Positions 63,000 to 64,000 of a DNA stretch of 64,000 bases are shown piece after piece. The DNA is from Sycobia sp. Sy_11. Lineage: Eukaryota; Arthropoda; Insecta; Hymenoptera; Epichrysomallidae. Numbering within the stretch: the first letter of the stretch is position 1; every line of letters starts with the position of its first letter. The notes under the pieces were generated by a model. The model worked only from the letters and a program-made list of their open reading frames with translations. It ran no database searches and was not told the origin of the DNA. The DNA lies in contig JACCIC010000005.1 in NCBI GenBank assembly GCA_018907035.1, positions 3,241,501 to 3,305,500 of the forward strand, written 5' to 3'. Position numbers and translations under genes: made by a program.

Positions 63000-64000
63000 T
63001 CATACGACGTAAAATCATATCGTGTTCGACTGATCTTCTGACCCATATCGTGACTTTCGATGATTTGTGCTTACATTGTCGAATCGCATTCTATAAAATT
63101 GTAAAAATAAAAAATTCCCGAACTTGCATATTGTCAAGCTCAACTGATAAATACTCCGAAGCTTTATTCGACTTTTAGCCGTTTCGAATCTTTAGTCATT
63201 TTCCTATATACATCTTAATAATAAGATATAATTAAGGTCAAATATCGAGACACTGCCTTACGAATATTAAGTTTAAATTACGTCGGAAATTTAACAGCAG
63301 AGAAAATTAACATCAATTTCTTGTTCCTAACAATGTAGCTGTCTACTGCGTATTTTTGCGTTATTATATTTTGGTTGTTATAAATGTTTTCTATATTTCA
63401 TTTATTAAAAAATATTGTACTTTGCAATAACGATTTTAATACAAAGATCAAAATCCTTTTATACACGGTAAAATAAAATGATAAAATACAAATGATGTGT
63501 ATATTTGCTGTTCAATTTTGTCACAGTTCATGTACTATCCACTGCTACAGTAGTACTTTATACTCTCGGAGCTATAACTGTATAATATGTGTATGTCCTT
63601 ATTATTATAAAAAAAGAAGATTGTATATGATCCATCCGAGATACGTTTAATACATGTCATGTAATTTCCTTGAAACTGCAGATAATGAAAGTCGACTGGG
63701 AAGTATACGATGCTCTAAAGTCCAATATCATCATATGAAAATAAACGTAAAATTTAAGAGCAATCGTTGTAAAATTGAAATTGTAATAAACTATGCGATA
63801 TTATATAGTGGTAATACGTTAAATTTGAGCGATTTTATATAAAGCAAACTTTCAGTTAACGAAATTTCCTACAGTTATGTGCAGGGGTAAAATTTCATAT
63901 TTCTACATTTTTACAATGTAAGGACTCCGAATAACTTCTGTGTATATGAGTGAAACTTTCATTATAATATTTCCCGTTCGATCGGGCAATATTTAAAGTA
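63000..64000. other. AT-rich non-coding stretch
   Basis: Nothing recognised to the end of the window. Confidence 0.75.

Overview
This window looks like 64 kb of non-coding nuclear DNA from a eukaryote, most likely an arthropod and perhaps a hymenopteran insect such as an ant or bee. The reasons are the very low density of plausible coding sequence, an alternation between AT-rich stretches and CpG-rich blocks of a few hundred bases to about 1.9 kb, dense dinucleotide microsatellites, and two decayed Tc1/mariner-class transposase fossils. The hymenopteran assignment is an inference from composition and repeat type; no host gene that would fix the taxon is visible. There is no bacterial or phage gene organisation, no operon, no CRISPR array, and I could not recognise a tRNA, rRNA or snRNA gene.

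No host protein-coding gene is asserted. The longest open frames (270 codons at 15.6-16.4 kb, about 200 codons at 44.3-45.0 kb, 52.6-53.2 kb and 12.8-13.4 kb) lie in GC-rich DNA poor in stop codons or are stretched by microsatellites encoding runs of Ser-Leu, Arg-Glu, Ile-Tyr, Thr-His or Phe. They overlap other open frames on both strands and show no recognisable domain. The window therefore reads as intergenic DNA or the interior of very long introns.

Layout. From 0 to 15 kb: AT-rich DNA broken by CpG-rich blocks near 1.4, 3.1, 5.3, 8.9, 10.6 and 13.2 kb, with a duplicated microsatellite-flanking segment at 5.4/5.6 kb and a stem-loop embedded in a direct repeat at 7.9 kb. From 15.3 to 17.1 kb: a large CpG-rich block with a diverged 70-bp tandem duplication. 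From 18.9 to 20.9 kb: an unusual A-rich stretch lacking microsatellites that may be an unrecognised old insertion. From 20.9 to 28.2 kb: long (CT)n arrays, a palindromic MITE-like element at 24.7 kb and CpG-rich blocks. From 28 to 49 kb: alternating AT-rich deserts and CpG-rich blocks, several of which (31.4-32.8 kb, 48.6-49.2 kb) have the texture of conserved regulatory DNA. From 50.5 to 51.5 kb: a mariner transposase fossil on the plus strand. At 60.3-60.7 kb: a Tc1-like transposase fossil on the minus strand. The rest to 64 kb is AT-rich DNA and microsatellites.

The genes do not work together in any system that I can see. The best-supported items are the two transposon fossils, the palindromic element, and several precisely definable small duplications and hairpins. 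I did not find convincing evidence of a novel biological system.
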